A DNA stretch of 28,923 bases from Acidilobaceae archaeon (GTDB lineage: Archaea; Thermoproteota; Thermoprotei_A; Sulfolobales; Acidilobaceae), in NCBI GenBank assembly GCA_026985385.1, contig JALSQM010000113.1, positions 1-28,923 of the forward strand, written 5' to 3'. A program made the position numbers and the translations under genes. The notes beneath the pieces are model-generated. The model ran no database searches and had not been told where the DNA came from. It saw nothing but the letters and a program-made list of their open reading frames with translations. Positions 14,131-21,921 of this stretch are shown here, in pieces (position 1 is the first letter of the stretch; each line of letters starts with the position of its first letter).

Positions 14131-15096
14131 TCAAGCCACCCTCAGCAAGAGACCGGGATTCTCTTGAGTTCCAACTATTATATCACCTGCATCGGTTATG
14201 ATACCTTCTATTTCCAAGACGCCGCCTTGGTATAGGCGGCGTGCCAGGTTGTACACATACGCCACTATATAGGCGCCTCCCTCGGTGGTAACGCAGGGGG
14301 GGTAGAGTAGGGCTGAGGCTTGGCCCGCTCTCACCTTTACCCTGGTTCTAATGAACCCCCTGGGAGGGGCTATTCTCCTCCACTCCTCTAGGGGCTTACA
14401 GTGCTCACCAGCAGTCCAGGGGGCTCCTATCCACGATATTGCTACCCCCTCGAAAATCCTCCTCCTCCAATCCACGCTTATGGGGGGCCAGACCCTTACC
14501 CCCCCGCTTGATGCACGCTTTCCCGGTTCCGTGGGGGCTCCGATTCTATTGAATATCTTAACCATGTTTTCAACGGCTTCTTCACCGTAAACCACAAGGT
14601 CTATGTCGCTTACTCCAACGGCCTCCATACCTATAGCCAGCGTGCCCGTGAGCCCCAAAGAATTGGGGTCAACGCCCCCCCGTTCAAGTTCAACTACCAC
14701 CCTCAATAATATGTGGTCAAGGAGATTCCTCGGCGACCTCAACCTCTCCCACAAGGCCTCTATGGGGTCGCAGACATAGTAGGCCTGGTGACGTGGAAGC
14801 AGTGGCATCTCTGCGCCATAGAGCGGATCATACCACAGCTTTAGACCCACCCTCTTTGAGGCCGCCCTCGTACTCGCAGCATTATATTCCGACAGGACAC
14901 GCCCGTAGGATACGGTGGAAATCCTCCAAGGCCCGGGAGGCTGGTTGGGGGCGTACTTAGGGATAACTGCGACATAGTCGGTCGGCACAGGAAGCGCTAT
15001 TACCTGGTATACGTTGAGATATCTATCGACGAGTATCGAGCCATGCTTTGGGGGCCAGGCGACCTCGGATATCGGGTGACAAGATGAGAGTATCAT
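14131..15096 (-). CDS. Nucleotidyltransferase-fold protein, paralogue 1
   Basis: A 321-residue protein with a Pol-beta-type nucleotidyltransferase core in its middle. GLTGTLAIGMEAVGVSDIDLVVYG carries the GT/GS motif (151-152) and catalytic D-x-D (D164, D166), and ISVDWR (D209) is placed as the third carboxylate. The N-terminal 120 residues form a separate domain shared with the adjacent paralogue: GSILV strand, VAVIPKY against LIVAPYR. The C-terminus is beta-rich with PPCVTTEGGAYIV and EIEGIITDAGDIIVGTQ. Whether it adds nucleotides to RNA, protein or a small molecule is unknown. It overlaps the upstream paralogue by 74 bases. The start at 15096 is supported because it gives the same lead-in to the shared GSI motif as in the paralogue. 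Confidence 0.8.
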   Translation of the reverse strand: MILSSCHPISEVAWPPKHGSILVDRYLNVYQVIALPVPTDYVAVIPKYAPNQPPGPWRISTVSYGRVLSEYNAASTRAASKRVGLKLWYDPLYGAEMPLLPRHQAYYVCDPIEALWERLRSPRNLLDHILLRVVVELERGGVDPNSLGLTGTLAIGMEAVGVSDIDLVVYGEEAVENMVKIFNRIGAPTEPGKRASSGGVRVWPPISVDWRRRIFEGVAISWIGAPWTAGEHCKPLEEWRRIAPPRGFIRTRVKVRAGQASALLYPPCVTTEGGAYIVAYVYNLARRLYQGGVLEIEGIITDAGDIIVGTQENPGLLLRVA

Positions 15097-15916
15097 CCTC
15101 TATCCACGCCTCTCCCTCGAACACGTATACCTGTGGAGGGAGCTCCTGGTAGCGCGTCCTCCAGGTCTCTAATAACGCCTCCGAATGACCTGCAATGAAG
15201 GTGTCGAGAAGCCTGGCCTTATACCTGGCGGGTACTAGGTATGACTCGCCCACATCCTCAAGCTCTATCAACGCCGAGAACCTGCCGAGGGGGATCCGGC
15301 GCCGGCAGGGTCTCTGTTCTATGCTTCTCAGTATACGCAACGTTACTCTCACCCCATCGCCAACGCAGGACTCAACGAGTTTGATGCTATACATGCTGGC
15401 TATAGGTTCAGCGACTCTATCACCACGGGGCCCGCAGGGGCTTAGGAGCCCTTTCCTGTGAAGCTCCACCAGCGAGGGGTAGACGTTGGGTCCATACAGC
15501 ACTATATCCACGTCGCTGTGAGGTCCCTCCCCGTAGATAGCCCAGCTACCCGTAAGGCCGGCCCACTCATAGTCTATGTCTTCGACTAGCCTAACCACGC
15601 TTCGAGGAAGGTCGCCCATCCTCGTCTTCAGAGCCGCTGAGGGGTCTATGCAAAGGCGCACTGCCCTAGCGTCAATGACGGGTACTAGGCGTGGCATGCA
15701 GTCTATGCGCCTGATAATCCATGGAGCGAGTAGCTCCAGTGCAGGCTCCCCGGGTTCGAGCCTTAGATTGCCTATACGGTAAGGAGCCACTATAAGACTG
15801 CCTGCTGGATGCTCGTAGCCCTTAACTATGAATGCTCCCTCGACTCCGCCTAAATCAGATAGTACTATTGATCCCTCAATGCATTTCCCTGGGTCATTGC
15901 TCCAGCCACCTGTCAA
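15023..15916 (-). CDS. Nucleotidyltransferase-fold protein, paralogue 2
   Basis: A second nucleotidyltransferase-fold protein, clearly related to its downstream neighbour. The core GLTGSWAIYGEGPHSDVDIV holds GS (123-124) and D-x-D (D135, D137). The strand that should bring the third carboxylate (VRVTLRIL) has none, so catalysis may differ or be lost. The N-terminal GSIVLSDLGG...LIVAPYR domain aligns with paralogue 1. The frame is open to 16045, but that would overlap the radical SAM gene by 150 bases. TTG at 15916 has GGGTG eight bases upstream, leaves only a 23-base overlap and gives 297 residues. Middle gene of the overlapping radical SAM-NTase-NTase operon. Confidence 0.75.
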   Translation of the reverse strand: MTGGWSNDPGKCIEGSIVLSDLGGVEGAFIVKGYEHPAGSLIVAPYRIGNLRLEPGEPALELLAPWIIRRIDCMPRLVPVIDARAVRLCIDPSAALKTRMGDLPRSVVRLVEDIDYEWAGLTGSWAIYGEGPHSDVDIVLYGPNVYPSLVELHRKGLLSPCGPRGDRVAEPIASMYSIKLVESCVGDGVRVTLRILRSIEQRPCRRRIPLGRFSALIELEDVGESYLVPARYKARLLDTFIAGHSEALLETWRTRYQELPPQVYVFEGEAWIEDDTLILSPDIRGRLAPKAWLDTRR

Positions 15917-16841
15917 GGATTGCACCCATGCGCCTTGATGAAGGGTGTATCCTAGATGGTATAAGGTGGCTTCCATCGCAGGATCGGGCGTTGAACCACT
16001 CCCTACCCGTAAAGCCCTCGCGGCATGTAGCGTATTCGAGACCACACCTCTTTGAAGCCTCTATCACCGGTCTCAGCAGAGATTCCCTTAACTCTCTAGG
16101 CAAATAAGTGTAGCCACCCACCTTGACCCCCCTCTCTTTATATAATTTATATATTTTTTCTCCAATATTGTCGAGTTCATTTAACCCTCTGCGCATTCGG
16201 GCTAGATTGTCTGGCTTCGCCTTGTAAGTCGATGTAACTATAAACACTGCCCCGGCGTCCTTTAGCCTGCACACCAGCTCCTCGATATCGTAGGGATCAT
16301 CATTCACATATGGTATTATCGGGTCTACCCTCACACCAACGGGTACACCTTCCCTGGCTAGAACCCCTATGGCAGTAACCCTTTCGAGAGGCTTCGGAGC
16401 GTTGGGCTCTATTACCCGAGCTACCCTCTCGTCGAGAGTAGTTACTGTGGGTGTAACGGCCACGTTCCCCCTAGCTATAATGTCGACGTCTCTAGTCACT
16501 AGGACGCCTTTTGTTGTAATGAGCACTCTAAAGCCCAGCGGCACTAGTACCTCTAGCGCGCGACGTGTAAGCTTGAAGAGATTCTCCTCTGGAGGATAGG
16601 GATCGCTACTTGTGCCTATATTTATCAGGGCCCCGGGAGGAAGCGTTTTCACGTCGTGAACCAGGTTTCTTATGAAATTCCTCTTCGGCGTGCTATCTCT
16701 TAGCCCTATGTAAGAGGTGGCGTAGCAGTAGAGGCACCTGAAGCTGCAGCCGGTATAGGGGTTCAGGCTATACTTGAAGGGACACGTGCAGAGAGGGCTC
16801 CCCCAAGGGTCGAAGGGTGTGATCACCCTTAGTCGCACCAT
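15894..16841 (-). CDS. Radical SAM protein, SplB/COG1533 type
   Basis: A 315-residue radical SAM enzyme. The cluster-binding motif is CSFRCLYC (C32, C36, C39; C-x3-C-x2-C), preceded by the family's YSLNPYTGC and followed by YAT. ALINIGTSSDPYPPEE and RVLITTKGVLVTRD belong to the SAM barrel seen in the spore-photoproduct-lyase-like group, and VRVDPIIPYVNDD is also conserved. Two extra cysteines (C18, C20) lie just before the motif. The family name 'DNA repair photolyase' is historical and most members, including this one, have no known substrate. ATG start at 16841 with GGGTG upstream. It leads the operon with two nucleotidyltransferase paralogues. Confidence 0.88.
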   Translation of the reverse strand: MVRLRVITPFDPWGSPLCTCPFKYSLNPYTGCSFRCLYCYATSYIGLRDSTPKRNFIRNLVHDVKTLPPGALINIGTSSDPYPPEENLFKLTRRALEVLVPLGFRVLITTKGVLVTRDVDIIARGNVAVTPTVTTLDERVARVIEPNAPKPLERVTAIGVLAREGVPVGVRVDPIIPYVNDDPYDIEELVCRLKDAGAVFIVTSTYKAKPDNLARMRRGLNELDNIGEKIYKLYKERGVKVGGYTYLPRELRESLLRPVIEASKRCGLEYATCREGFTGREWFNARSCDGSHLIPSRIHPSSRRMGAILDRWLEQ

Positions 16842-16930
16842 GCAGGGACACCCAGCACCAGAAACAGTGCGGGCACGTAAGATGCGTTGAGGCCCGGGTT
16901 AGACTTGCCGCTATGCTGGCATAGGATCCT

Positions 16931-17563
16931 TCACTCTATGTTTGCGTGCCTCTCCCTCATTTCCTCCTCGCTTATACCCAGTTTTACCATTAGTTCATAT
17001 ATTATCCCATCCAGAAGTATCAGTGTGGTGTCCTCAAATAGAGTTCCTAGAGGTGCCAGGGGGGCGTGTATGCCCAGTATCTGGCGCGCAAAGTAGTCGT
17101 CCATCTTAAACGTCTCCTTTGTTCTGCCGGGCACACGGATAACTATATCTGCGAGCTTGCCGAGGGGGCTCTCGGGGAACGATGTTATAGCAGCTATCTT
17201 TGCTCCCACAGCCTTAGCCGCCTCTGCGGCCGTAACGATAAGTCTGGTCTTGCCGGAGCCTGATATCGCTATCACTAAATCTTTATCCGTTATACTCGGC
17301 ACTATCGTGTCGCCTAATACATAGACGTTAAAGCCTAGATGCATTAGCCTCATAGCAAATGCCCTGCCAACGAGTCCACTCCTACCAGCACCCATAACCA
17401 GGATCTTGCGTCCCCCATTGGACTTATAGATCTCTACAAGCGTCTCTACGAGTTCCTCTATTTGGTTAGAGTCTATTTCATCGGCAGCCTTGAGTATGTA
17501 AGAGGCTATATTCCTCATCGCGGTGAGGGCAGGCGATTCCTCCACTCCCGCGAACCCCTCCAT
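16931..17563 (-). CDS. 6-phospho-3-hexuloisomerase (SIS domain)
   Basis: It interconverts 6-phospho-3-hexulose and fructose 6-phosphate. In archaea this half of the ribulose monophosphate pathway mostly runs backwards to make pentose phosphates when transketolase-based routes are missing. The 210-residue protein has the SIS sugar-phosphate fold: VMGAGRSGLVGRAFAMRLMH, ISGSGKT and ITSFPESPLGKLADIVIRVPGR. The C-terminal ERHANIE carries the conserved residues of this isomerase. The partner hexulose-6-phosphate synthase is not in the window. ATG start at 17563; the TATA-like CTCTTTAGC (17587-17595) lies 28 bases upstream, so the mRNA is probably leaderless. Confidence 0.92.
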   Translation of the reverse strand: MEGFAGVEESPALTAMRNIASYILKAADEIDSNQIEELVETLVEIYKSNGGRKILVMGAGRSGLVGRAFAMRLMHLGFNVYVLGDTIVPSITDKDLVIAISGSGKTRLIVTAAEAAKAVGAKIAAITSFPESPLGKLADIVIRVPGRTKETFKMDDYFARQILGIHAPLAPLGTLFEDTTLILLDGIIYELMVKLGISEEEMRERHANIE

Positions 17564-17621
17564 AGTGCAAGCGCCTAGAAGCGAGGGCTAAAGAGGCTTC
17601 CAGCTCCTCACACAAGCTGGG

Positions 17622-17695
17622 CCCCGCCGGTCTCACGTCCGCCGAGACCCCTCTAGGGGGATGAAGATGAAGGCGGAACGGTCAGGCGGGGTACA
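17622..17695 (+). ncRNA. H/ACA box guide sRNA (predicted 23S rRNA target)
   Basis: A single-hairpin archaeal H/ACA RNA on plus. The basal stem is CCCCGCC (17622-17628) with GGCGGGG (17685-17691), then T and ACA (17693-17695). The upper stem is TCCGCC (17638-17643) with GGCGGA (17672-17677), capped by a CCCC-TCTA-GGGG helix. That helix is flanked by GA (17646-17647) and GATGA (17660-17664), a kink-turn arrangement for L7Ae. In the pocket between the stems, 5' guide GTCTCAC (17630-17636) and 3' guide CGGTC (17679-17683) match the conserved archaeal/eukaryotic 23S sequence GACCG-U-C-GUGAGAC. This predicts pseudouridine at about E. coli U2593 in helix 93. The pocket-to-ACA distance (14-15 nt) obeys the family rule. 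Confidence 0.8.
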
Positions 17696-17830
17696 GCACC
17701 TTTGCGGGATGAAGTAACCCTAGCCCGAGCTAAGCCTCCGATCCCCGGAGGCCGTGAGGTCTGTCGAGCCGGTGCGGACCGTTGGGTACCCTATCCCCTT
17801 AAGAGTTAGACGGCTGCACCCCTGAAGCCG
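17696..17830 (+). other. Structured intergenic sequence downstream of the H/ACA RNA
   Basis: Beyond the ACA box the sequence stays rich in inverted repeats. There is a perfect 7-bp hairpin GCCTCCG/CGGAGGC (17734-17740 with 17746-17752) and TAGC-CCGA-GCTA, plus long-range pairings GCACC/GGTGC (17696-17700 with 17771-17775) and GGGTAC/GTACCC (17689-17694 with 17786-17791). The ATCCC loop of the first hairpin can pair with GGGAT at 17706-17710. It may be a second RNA, an extension of the H/ACA transcript or the leader of the zinc finger gene. CCTTAAGAG (17797-17805) may be that gene's TATA element. I could not match it to RNase P, SRP or another known RNA. Confidence 0.35.
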
Positions 17831-17851
17831 AGGGTTCTAGGGGTTAGAGCC

Positions 17852-18067
17852 TTGGAAGAGAACGGCCCCCAAGAGGGTAATAGGAGATCCTTAGCGAAGG
17901 TGGAGTATGCGGGATCCAGGTTACTTGTTGAAAGGGTGAGCGACTCCCTCTATAAATGCCCCATCTGCGGGGCACTATTCGCAACACCTAAAGACTTAGT
18001 TGCTCACATCATCGCGCATGCACTTGGGGTGACATCTAACAGGAAGCGGGCACCCGAGCGAGGGTAG
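17852..18067 (+). CDS. Small C2H2 zinc finger protein
   Basis: A 71-residue protein with a single classical finger: YKCPICGALFATPKDLVAHI, then IAHA. The spacing is C-x2-C-x12-H-x3-H (residues about 36-55), with the usual hydrophobic positions F and L. The N-terminal 30 residues are charged and the tail is basic (NRKRAPERG), fitting nucleic-acid binding. Small single-finger proteins of this sort are frequent in crenarchaea and in their viruses; their targets are mostly unknown. TTG start at 17852; GGGG at 17840-17843 could serve as ribosome site. It is divergent from the hexuloisomerase, with the H/ACA RNA gene between them. Confidence 0.8.
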   Translation: MEENGPQEGNRRSLAKVEYAGSRLLVERVSDSLYKCPICGALFATPKDLVAHIIAHALGVTSNRKRAPERG

Positions 18068-18073
18068 ACGCTA

Positions 18074-18126
18074 GGGAACTCGAGAATGTGGTGGCACACC
18101 TCGGCTTTGCCTGTTCTCGATGAGGC
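18074..18126. terminator. Hairpin between convergent genes
   Basis: TCGAGAA (18081-18087) pairs perfectly with TTCTCGA (18113-18119). The enclosed sequence can form two further small hairpins (GGTG/CACC and GGC/GCC). It lies in the 64-base gap between the zinc finger stop and the converging gene's stop. A role in 3'-end formation for both is possible, but no T-run follows. Confidence 0.25.
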
Positions 18127-18131
18127 GCCGT

Positions 18132-18572
18132 CTAGGCAGCTGTCGCGGGGACTATGCTTTCACTAACTACATACTCGCCTGCAGCGAAGAGACGGGGATC
18201 CTCGTGTGTCTTAGTGTGCATAATATCTTCCTCGCCTACACCTTCACGCGACGCTAGAGCCTTAATTACCGCCCTAATTAGGGCGTCCTCTAAGCTCTCC
18301 TGGCTACAGGTGCTCCTAACCCATATCTTAACCCTACTCCCATCATTTAAAACAACATAATCCTCCTCCAGGGGGTAGACGCCTTCTTCATGGGTTAACT
18401 CATGGGTGAAACCTACTAGGGGATCGAACCCTATGGAATTAGCTACATCCACCCTCACGGCTACACCATATTCCCTTCTTATTCTATCGGCTGCATCGAG
18501 AATCCTATCCACAACTCTGGCATCGATTGCCTCGACGAGGACATTTATCACAGCAGAGCTCTGGTGGACCAT
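18132..18572 (-). CDS. Uncharacterised alpha/beta protein
   Basis: I do not recognise this 146-residue protein. The N-terminal half alternates strand and helix (VINVLVEAI, VVDRILDAADRIRREYGVAV, RVDVANSIGFDPLVG), somewhat like a thioredoxin-fold or ferredoxin-like domain. There is a single cysteine (C89) and a His-containing stretch FTHELTHEEGVYPLEEDYVV. The second half has a strand pair VVLNDGSRVKIWVRST and a helix EDALIRAVIKALASR. No catalytic motif is evident. ATG start at 18572. TATA-like GGTTTAATATCG (18638-18649, minus) implies a leader of about 45 bases. The next minus-strand gene upstream is the aldo/keto reductase, 105 bases away, so it probably has its own promoter. Confidence 0.6.
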   Translation of the reverse strand: MVHQSSAVINVLVEAIDARVVDRILDAADRIRREYGVAVRVDVANSIGFDPLVGFTHELTHEEGVYPLEEDYVVLNDGSRVKIWVRSTCSQESLEDALIRAVIKALASREGVGEEDIMHTKTHEDPRLFAAGEYVVSESIVPATAA

Positions 18573-18677
18573 TAAGCCTCTACCCCCTCATCCCCGGAGA
18601 GCAAGTGGGATATCCGGAAACCTAGCTGTGGAGGGGCGATATTAAACCGGTGACACCTCTTACCCACAAGGCAACCC

Positions 18678-19484
18678 TTATATACGCCTAAGCTCGCTTA
18701 GGGTAGGCTCGCCAAGGGTGATGGTCGACGCCTCCACTATCTCTTTTAGATGATCCTTATTCTCGGTCTTAACCAAAGCCATACAAGCCCTACACGCATT
18801 AATCACGTAGGCTATGGCAAGCTTTACTGGCGTGAGCCCCAAGCGCTCAGCGGCCTCCCTGATTCTATCGTTATAGTTCACCCTCCCCAGCTCTATGGCC
18901 CTATACGCCTGAATGAGCAAACCATTATCCTCCGCATATTTGATCAGAGACTCCCTCTCGGCATCTCTAGCTAATATGCTGTAATGTATCTGGTCGGCTA
19001 CTATCTCGTGCTTCCTAGTGGCCTGCACGGCCTCCTCGAGTAGAGCTTTATCAAAATTGCTCACGCCGATAAACCTCGCCAAGCCTTCATCGGCTATTCG
19101 CTCGAGATTCTTAATCATAACGTCTATTCCAAGTGTATAATCGGGCCAGTGGATTAGTAGTAGATCTACTTCCTCAACTCCAAGCCTATTCAAGGAGGCC
19201 CTCGCCGCTCTAAGAGCTTCCTCAGGGCTCCTAAACCTATTGGGCGGGAGCTTCGTCGTCACAAAGACTTCATCCCTGCCTACCTCCTTAATTACCATCC
19301 CCACAAGCGCTTCCGCGGAGCCTCCCCCATATATTTCCGCTGTGTCAATAGTGTTTATTCCATACTCCATTACACCCTCTACGATCACGTCTAACGCCCT
19401 GCCTTCATCTCTAACGGCCCAAGTACCGAGGCCCACAACTGAGAGTTTCTCCCCTATCTTCTTGTAATGCCTGCGCGGTACCAT
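18678..19484 (-). CDS. Aldo/keto reductase
   Basis: An NAD(P)H-dependent carbonyl reductase of the TIM-barrel family. Visible blocks are LGTWAVRDEG, NTIDTAEIYGGGSAEALVG (catalytic Asp and Tyr), VFVTTKLPPNRFRSPEEALR (catalytic Lys), EVDLLLIHWPD (catalytic His) and IGVSNFDKALLEEA. These complete the D-Y-K-H tetrad. The C-terminal cofactor loop reads YVINACRACMALVKTENKDHL, with an extra cysteine pair. The substrate is unknown. The frame opens at TTG 19487, directly before ATG 19484; I use the ATG because GAGGTCGG sits about 10 bases ahead. TATA-like GAGTTTTTAAATAG (19524-19537) fits a start near 19502. Confidence 0.92.
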   Translation of the reverse strand: MVPRRHYKKIGEKLSVVGLGTWAVRDEGRALDVIVEGVMEYGINTIDTAEIYGGGSAEALVGMVIKEVGRDEVFVTTKLPPNRFRSPEEALRAARASLNRLGVEEVDLLLIHWPDYTLGIDVMIKNLERIADEGLARFIGVSNFDKALLEEAVQATRKHEIVADQIHYSILARDAERESLIKYAEDNGLLIQAYRAIELGRVNYNDRIREAAERLGLTPVKLAIAYVINACRACMALVKTENKDHLKEIVEASTITLGEPTLSELRRI

Positions 19485-19651
19485 CAATGTAACCGACCTC
19501 GCAAAGATAGGTAGCTCACCGCTATTTAAAAACTCGCGCCGCTATTAAGGGCTAAATTCAATGAGGCATCTAGAGAGGTAACAATCCTATTCGGGGGTCT
19601 TTTAGGCTCTTAAATCCGTGTGAGAGGCACTGGACACCCTGGGCGACCCCC

Positions 19652-20953
19652 GTGAACGAGTACCTAGACTTCGCAGTACGCGTTGTTAACTTAACTAACG
19701 CGCATAATCAGTGGAGGAGACTTAATGCAGTAAACCTCATAGCAAGCGAGAATGTTATGAGCCCATTGGCGCTCAAGGTTTATCTAAGCGATTTCATGTT
19801 CCGCTACGCTGAGGGGAAGCCCTTCAAGAGGTACTATCAGGGCACGCGATACATAGACGAGATAGAGGCCGGGACCCAGAAACTCGTAGGCGAGCTCCTG
19901 GGAGGAGCAGACGTTGACTTGAGACCCGTCAGCGGCACTATAGCTAATGCTACTGTGTTTAGAGTCCTCGCCGAGCCCGGGGACAGCGCTGTTATAGCCC
20001 CCGTTCAAGCGGGGGCGCATGTTAGCCACACAAAGTTCGGCACCTTGGGCGCGCTAGGGATACACCATATTGAAATGCCATATGACGCGCAAAACATGAA
20101 TGTTGACGTGGATAAAGCTGTTAAACTCATAGAGGAGGTAAAACCGAAATTCATAGTGCTGGGGGGGAGCGTCTACCTGTTCCCCCATCCAGTAAAGGAG
20201 CTGGCTCCAGTAGCCCACAGCGTTGGAGCGAGAGTCGTTTACGATGCAGCCCACGTCTTAGGACTTATAGTGGGGGGCACCTGGCCTAATCCACTAGATG
20301 CCGGAGCTGACGTGATGACCGCATCAACCCACAAGACGTTCCCAGGCCCTCAGGGGGGCCTCGTGGCCTCGAGGAATAAGGATCTATTTAAAAAGATAAG
20401 CAAGGTCGTCTTCCCTTGGTTCGTAAGCAACCATCACCTCCACAGGCTACCGGCCACCGCTATAACTGCTATCGAGATGAAACTATACGGTCAACAGTAT
20501 GCACGCGACATAGTAAATAACGCTAGAAGACTTGCAGAAGCCCTAGCAGCGGAGGGGTTTAAGGTACTCGGAGAAGCGCTAGGGTATACCAAGAGCCACC
20601 AGGTACTAGTCGATGTGAGGGCCCAAGGTGGAGGAGCGAAGGCGGCCACCCTCCTCGAGCAAGCAAACATAATCGTCAACAAGAACTTACTCCCCTATGA
20701 TAGACCCGAAGATGTAAAGGATCCCAGCGGCCTCCGACTGGGAGTGCAGGAGATGACCAGATACGGTATGGGCAGGGATGAAATGGAGGAGATAGCTAGA
20801 TTCTTTAGGGAGGTACTGATAGAAAAGAAGGACCCGAAAGAGGTGGCAAAGAGGGTAACTAGCTTCAGGTCGAACTTCTTAGAGGTAAAATACGCGCTTA
20901 GCGAAAAGGACCTGGGAGTCACGGCTCACACGCTACTTGACCTATCAAAGTAG
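19652..20953 (+). CDS. glyA: Serine hydroxymethyltransferase
   Basis: A PLP enzyme interconverting serine and glycine with a tetrahydropterin one-carbon carrier. The 433-residue protein shows NLIASENVMSPLALKVYLSD at the N-terminus, the YYQGTRYIDEIE substrate region, and the PLP region VVYDAAHVLGLIVGGTW with the Schiff-base lysine K228 in STHKTFPGPQGG. RLGVQEMTRYGM near the C-terminus is the archaeal form of the RxGTxxxTxRG motif. GTG start at 19652. CTCTTAAATCC (19608-19618) is a likely TATA box, giving a leader of roughly 13 bases with no clear Shine-Dalgarno. Archaeal forms tend to use a pterin other than folate; that cannot be seen here. Confidence 0.95.
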   Translation: MNEYLDFAVRVVNLTNAHNQWRRLNAVNLIASENVMSPLALKVYLSDFMFRYAEGKPFKRYYQGTRYIDEIEAGTQKLVGELLGGADVDLRPVSGTIANATVFRVLAEPGDSAVIAPVQAGAHVSHTKFGTLGALGIHHIEMPYDAQNMNVDVDKAVKLIEEVKPKFIVLGGSVYLFPHPVKELAPVAHSVGARVVYDAAHVLGLIVGGTWPNPLDAGADVMTASTHKTFPGPQGGLVASRNKDLFKKISKVVFPWFVSNHHLHRLPATAITAIEMKLYGQQYARDIVNNARRLAEALAAEGFKVLGEALGYTKSHQVLVDVRAQGGGAKAATLLEQANIIVNKNLLPYDRPEDVKDPSGLRLGVQEMTRYGMGRDEMEEIARFFREVLIEKKDPKEVAKRVTSFRSNFLEVKYALSEKDLGVTAHTLLDLSK

Positions 20954-21045
20954 CGAACTATCTAGTCATCTACTCAACCCCGGCGGAAGGTAAATAATGC
21001 CCCGGAACAGGTAATAACCTGCGCGCCGACCCGCGGACAGGGGCG

Positions 21046-21921
21046 TTGGGCCCCTCCGGGATGAGAGCGGGTACTGGTGATCCAGCCGTGCCACCCTCCA
21101 ATTATCAAGGCCCCCCAGAGGCTTGGATAATAGCTATAGGTAACGAGCTACTTATCGGCCGTATAGTTGACACTAACTCGGCTTGGCTTGCGAGGAGACT
21201 TACCTTCCTGGGTTTCCGGGTTAGGAGGATAGTTAAGGTGCCGGATGAAATATCCGATATAGTTGAAGAGCTGCGCCGCGCCATTGAGAGGGCTAGTGTA
21301 GTAATCACGACGGGGGGCTTAGGCCCTACCTATGATGACAAGACCCTTGAAGCCGTGGCAAAGGCTACAGGCCGCGAACTCGAGTTAAACGATGAGGCGT
21401 TGAGGATGGTAGCCGAGTTTTACTCTAAGAAGAACCTACCCCTTACACCTGAGAGGGAGAAGATGGCTAAACTCCCCAGGGGCTCCAAGCCCCTCCCTAA
21501 CCCTGTAGGGGCCGCTCCCGGAGTATTGTTAGAGTTAGGGAAGGACAAAATAATAGTGTCACTCCCCGGAGTCCCGTCTGAGATGAAGGCTATATTCGAC
21601 TCCCATGTAGCTCCACGCCTTGAGGCCCTTGCTCCCCCGCGGGCACTCTGGGAGTGCTCCCTGATTATAGAGGGGATCCCGGAGTCGACGTTAGCACCTA
21701 TTATAGAGGAGATTGCTAGGCGAAACCCTACCGCATACATTAAAAGCCACCCGAAGGGCCACGAGGTAATGGGTCCCGTAATTGATCTGAGAGTTCTAGC
21801 GAGTGCACCGGATGAGAGTGAGGCGAAGATCATAGCTGAGAGTATAATAGAGCGCTTCTACAACGAGGTGATCAAACTTGGCGGCAAAATTTCTCAGAGG
21901 ACCTGTGGGAAGCCAAGTTAA
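21046..21921 (+). CDS. CinA-like molybdopterin-binding-fold protein (COG1058)
   Basis: A 291-residue protein with the MoaB/MogA-like fold of the CinA N-terminal domain. Seen are AWIIAIGNELLIGRIVDTNS, VITTGGLGPTYDDKTLEAVA, the PNPVGAAPGVLLE segment and ISLPGVPSEM-like VSLPGVPSEMKAIF. The C-terminal nicotinamide-nucleotide deamidase domain of bacterial CinA is absent, as usual in archaea. Bacterial relatives hydrolyse ADP-ribose or process NMN, so a cofactor-repair role is possible. The frame begins at TTG 21046, but ATG 21061 is equally reasonable; TATA-like GGTAAATAATGC (20989-21000) fits either. First gene of a four-gene plus-strand operon. Confidence 0.9.
   Translation: MGPSGMRAGTGDPAVPPSNYQGPPEAWIIAIGNELLIGRIVDTNSAWLARRLTFLGFRVRRIVKVPDEISDIVEELRRAIERASVVITTGGLGPTYDDKTLEAVAKATGRELELNDEALRMVAEFYSKKNLPLTPEREKMAKLPRGSKPLPNPVGAAPGVLLELGKDKIIVSLPGVPSEMKAIFDSHVAPRLEALAPPRALWECSLIIEGIPESTLAPIIEEIARRNPTAYIKSHPKGHEVMGPVIDLRVLASAPDESEAKIIAESIIERFYNEVIKLGGKISQRTCGKPS

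Noticed and set aside
15730..15770. tRNA T-arm-like GGGTTCGAGCC on plus
   Set aside because: It lies in the middle of the nucleotidyltransferase gene on the other strand, and no acceptor, D or anticodon arms can be built around it.
15917..16045. N-terminal extension of nucleotidyltransferase paralogue 2
   Set aside because: It is wholly inside the radical SAM gene, while the TTG at 15916 has a ribosome site and matches the paralogue's domain start.
16901..16925. CTATGC/GCATAG inverted repeat as a terminator
   Set aside because: The two-base spacer cannot form a normal hairpin loop and no T-run follows.
17600..17830. RNase P RNA or SRP RNA in the hexuloisomerase-zinc finger gap
   Set aside because: The conserved RNase P core and the SRP GNAR-loop/helix 8 sequences are missing. 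The first part is better explained as an H/ACA RNA.
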